This document shows, in pieces, positions 34,220 through 35,184 of a stretch of DNA of 35,184 bases. The notes beneath the pieces were generated by a model. That model was not told the DNA's origin, ran no database searches, and worked only from the letters and a program-made list of their open reading frames with translations. The stretch spans positions 1 to 35,184 of the forward strand of contig JAUYDN010000099.1 in NCBI GenBank assembly GCA_030691775.1. The letters are read 5' to 3'. The first letter of the stretch is position 1. Every line of letters begins with the position of its first letter. The translations under genes and the position numbers were made by a program. Source of the DNA: Dehalococcoidia bacterium. GTDB taxonomy: Bacteria; Chloroflexota; Dehalococcoidia; Dehalococcoidales; Fen-1064.

Positions 34220-35184
34220 ATGCCTAAGGCGAAACTGAACGGAGTTGAAACTTACTATGAGGTGCACGGCCAGGGATTGCCTGTGCTATTGATTCACGGG
34301 GGTGCTGGCGGTCCTTCATCCACTCTAACCTCTGCTGTGGGTGGGTATCCGGCTGAAGTCTTCACTGGCTTGTTCCCGCTCGACCGCGTGCAACTGACCC
34401 TATACGACCGTCGTTCAGCTGGACGATCGCAGTACGTGCTGGCTCCCTACACACTATTTGACCTGGTCAGGGACGCTCATTCTCTGACAGATCTCTTGGG
34501 TGCAAAGCGCTCTGTTGTCATAGGCGACTCCATGGGCGGGCCCATTTCGATTCTGTACGCGCTAACCTATCCTCAAGACACGATCGCATTGGCTCTCGTG
34601 GAAACCAGCGCAGCCCTTATGTCCGGAACAGCGAGACCACGCGGTGGCAGCAACCTGGCTAGCCAGGTTGAAAGGGCTCGTGAGCTGGGCGACCGTGCTT
34701 TCTTTGAGTGGCGCAAAGACGAGCTCCGCCATCCTCCAGATCCTCCCGTGTTGTCCATGCGGGAGAACGAACGCGTGAGATTCAGAAGAACGTACTGGAG
34801 GGGATACCTGGAGGCTCTCTCAAGGATAAGCGATGAGGACCTGTACATCTACTCTACGGGTTCTCTCCGTAACATGGAAGCTGCGTACGGAGTCGATCTC
34901 AGGCCTCGCCTGGCGGAGCTGAGAATGCCAGTCTTAGTTGTTCAGGGATCGCAGGATGAAGCGGTGAACCCGGTATCCGCTGAAGAATTGCGCAACGGAA
35001 TTCCCCACGCGGAAGTACACGTGATTGAAGGCGGGACACAAATCATCTTTGCGTATAGTCCGTTCGCCTCAAGTAGCTGTTCGTGTGTTCCGTCCTCCAC
35101 AATTTCAGAGGAATCCATAACAAGGATACGTTCGGCCAACCTTGCAGAACCGAGCCGGTGCGAAATCATAAAGGTGGTCTTATC
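34220..35184 (+). CDS. alpha/beta hydrolase, 5' part real, 3' end apparently chimeric and open at window end
   Basis: Translated by me (absent from track because no stop): MPKAKLNGVETYYEVHGQGLPVLLIHGGAGG..., nucleophile elbow VVIGDSMGG, acid QGSQDEAVNP; homology appears to stop at HVIEGGT near 35040. Confidence 0.8.
   Translation, partial: MPKAKLNGVETYYEVHGQGLPVLLIHGGAGGPSSTLTSAVGGYPAEVFTGLFPLDRVQLTLYDRRSAGRSQYVLAPYTLFDLVRDAHSLTDLLGAKRSVVIGDSMGGPISILYALTYPQDTIALALVETSAALMSGTARPRGGSNLASQVERARELGDRAFFEWRKDELRHPPDPPVLSMRENERVRFRRTYWRGYLEALSRISDEDLYIYSTGSLRNMEAAYGVDLRPRLAELRMPVLVVQGSQDEAVNPVSAEELRNGIPHAEVHVIEGGTQIIFAYSPFASSSCSCVPSSTISEESITRIRSANLAEPSRCEIIKVVL
34942..35184 (-). CDS. partial ABC-exporter-type ATP-binding protein (C-terminal end of NBD)
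   Basis: Reverse strand from window end reads DKTTFMISHRLGSARLAERILVMDSSEIVEDGTHEQLLEANGLYAKM, the H-loop and C-terminus of an exporter NBD; downstream residues look non-native. Confidence 0.8.
   Translation of the reverse strand, partial: DKTTFMISHRLGSARLAERILVMDSSEIVEDGTHEQLLEANGLYAKMICVPPSITCTSAWGIPLRNSSADTGFTASSCDP

Overview
The window looks like a bacterial chromosome segment; the gene content is compatible with Chloroflexota/Dehalococcoidia, but taxonomy is inference. From left to right: (1) ordinary host genes: a DUF362-like protein (-), a D-2-hydroxyacid dehydrogenase and a nitroreductase. (2) tRNA-Lys(CTT) at 4789-4864, with a tyrosine integrase facing it and an integrative-element backbone at about 4.9-12.3 kb. 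The backbone holds a candidate operator region, an Xis-like HTH protein, a TOPRIM/P-loop primase-helicase gene with two dense TTGACA/TGTCAA clusters inside it, unknown and zinc-ribbon proteins, and a small serine recombinase. (3) A compact candidate defence module at 12.5-22.6 kb: a DUF262/DUF1524 (GmrSD-like) nuclease, a 1.4 kaa Eco57I/PglX-like N6-adenine methyltransferase, a translationally coupled PLD(HKD)-SNF2 helicase, and possibly a small membrane protein. (4) A complete IS5/IS1182-like insertion sequence with exact terminal repeats and a CTAG target duplication. (5) A TetR regulator, a membrane protein with its stop overlapping the start of a zinc-ribbon DDE transposase, and then a catabolic/transport cluster: enoyl-CoA hydratase, two oligopeptide-type ABC permeases, a substrate-binding lipoprotein, and two class III CoA-transferases, the second lacking the expected catalytic Asp. 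(6) At the right edge an alpha/beta hydrolase runs head-on into the 3' end of an opposite-strand ABC-exporter ATPase fragment, which may be a rearrangement or an assembly junction. The 12.5-22 kb methylase/PLD-helicase/GmrSD module is my best candidate for an incompletely described system. The in-gene iteron-like clusters are the most unusual non-coding signal. No CRISPR array or rRNA was seen, and no attR copy was found by eye.
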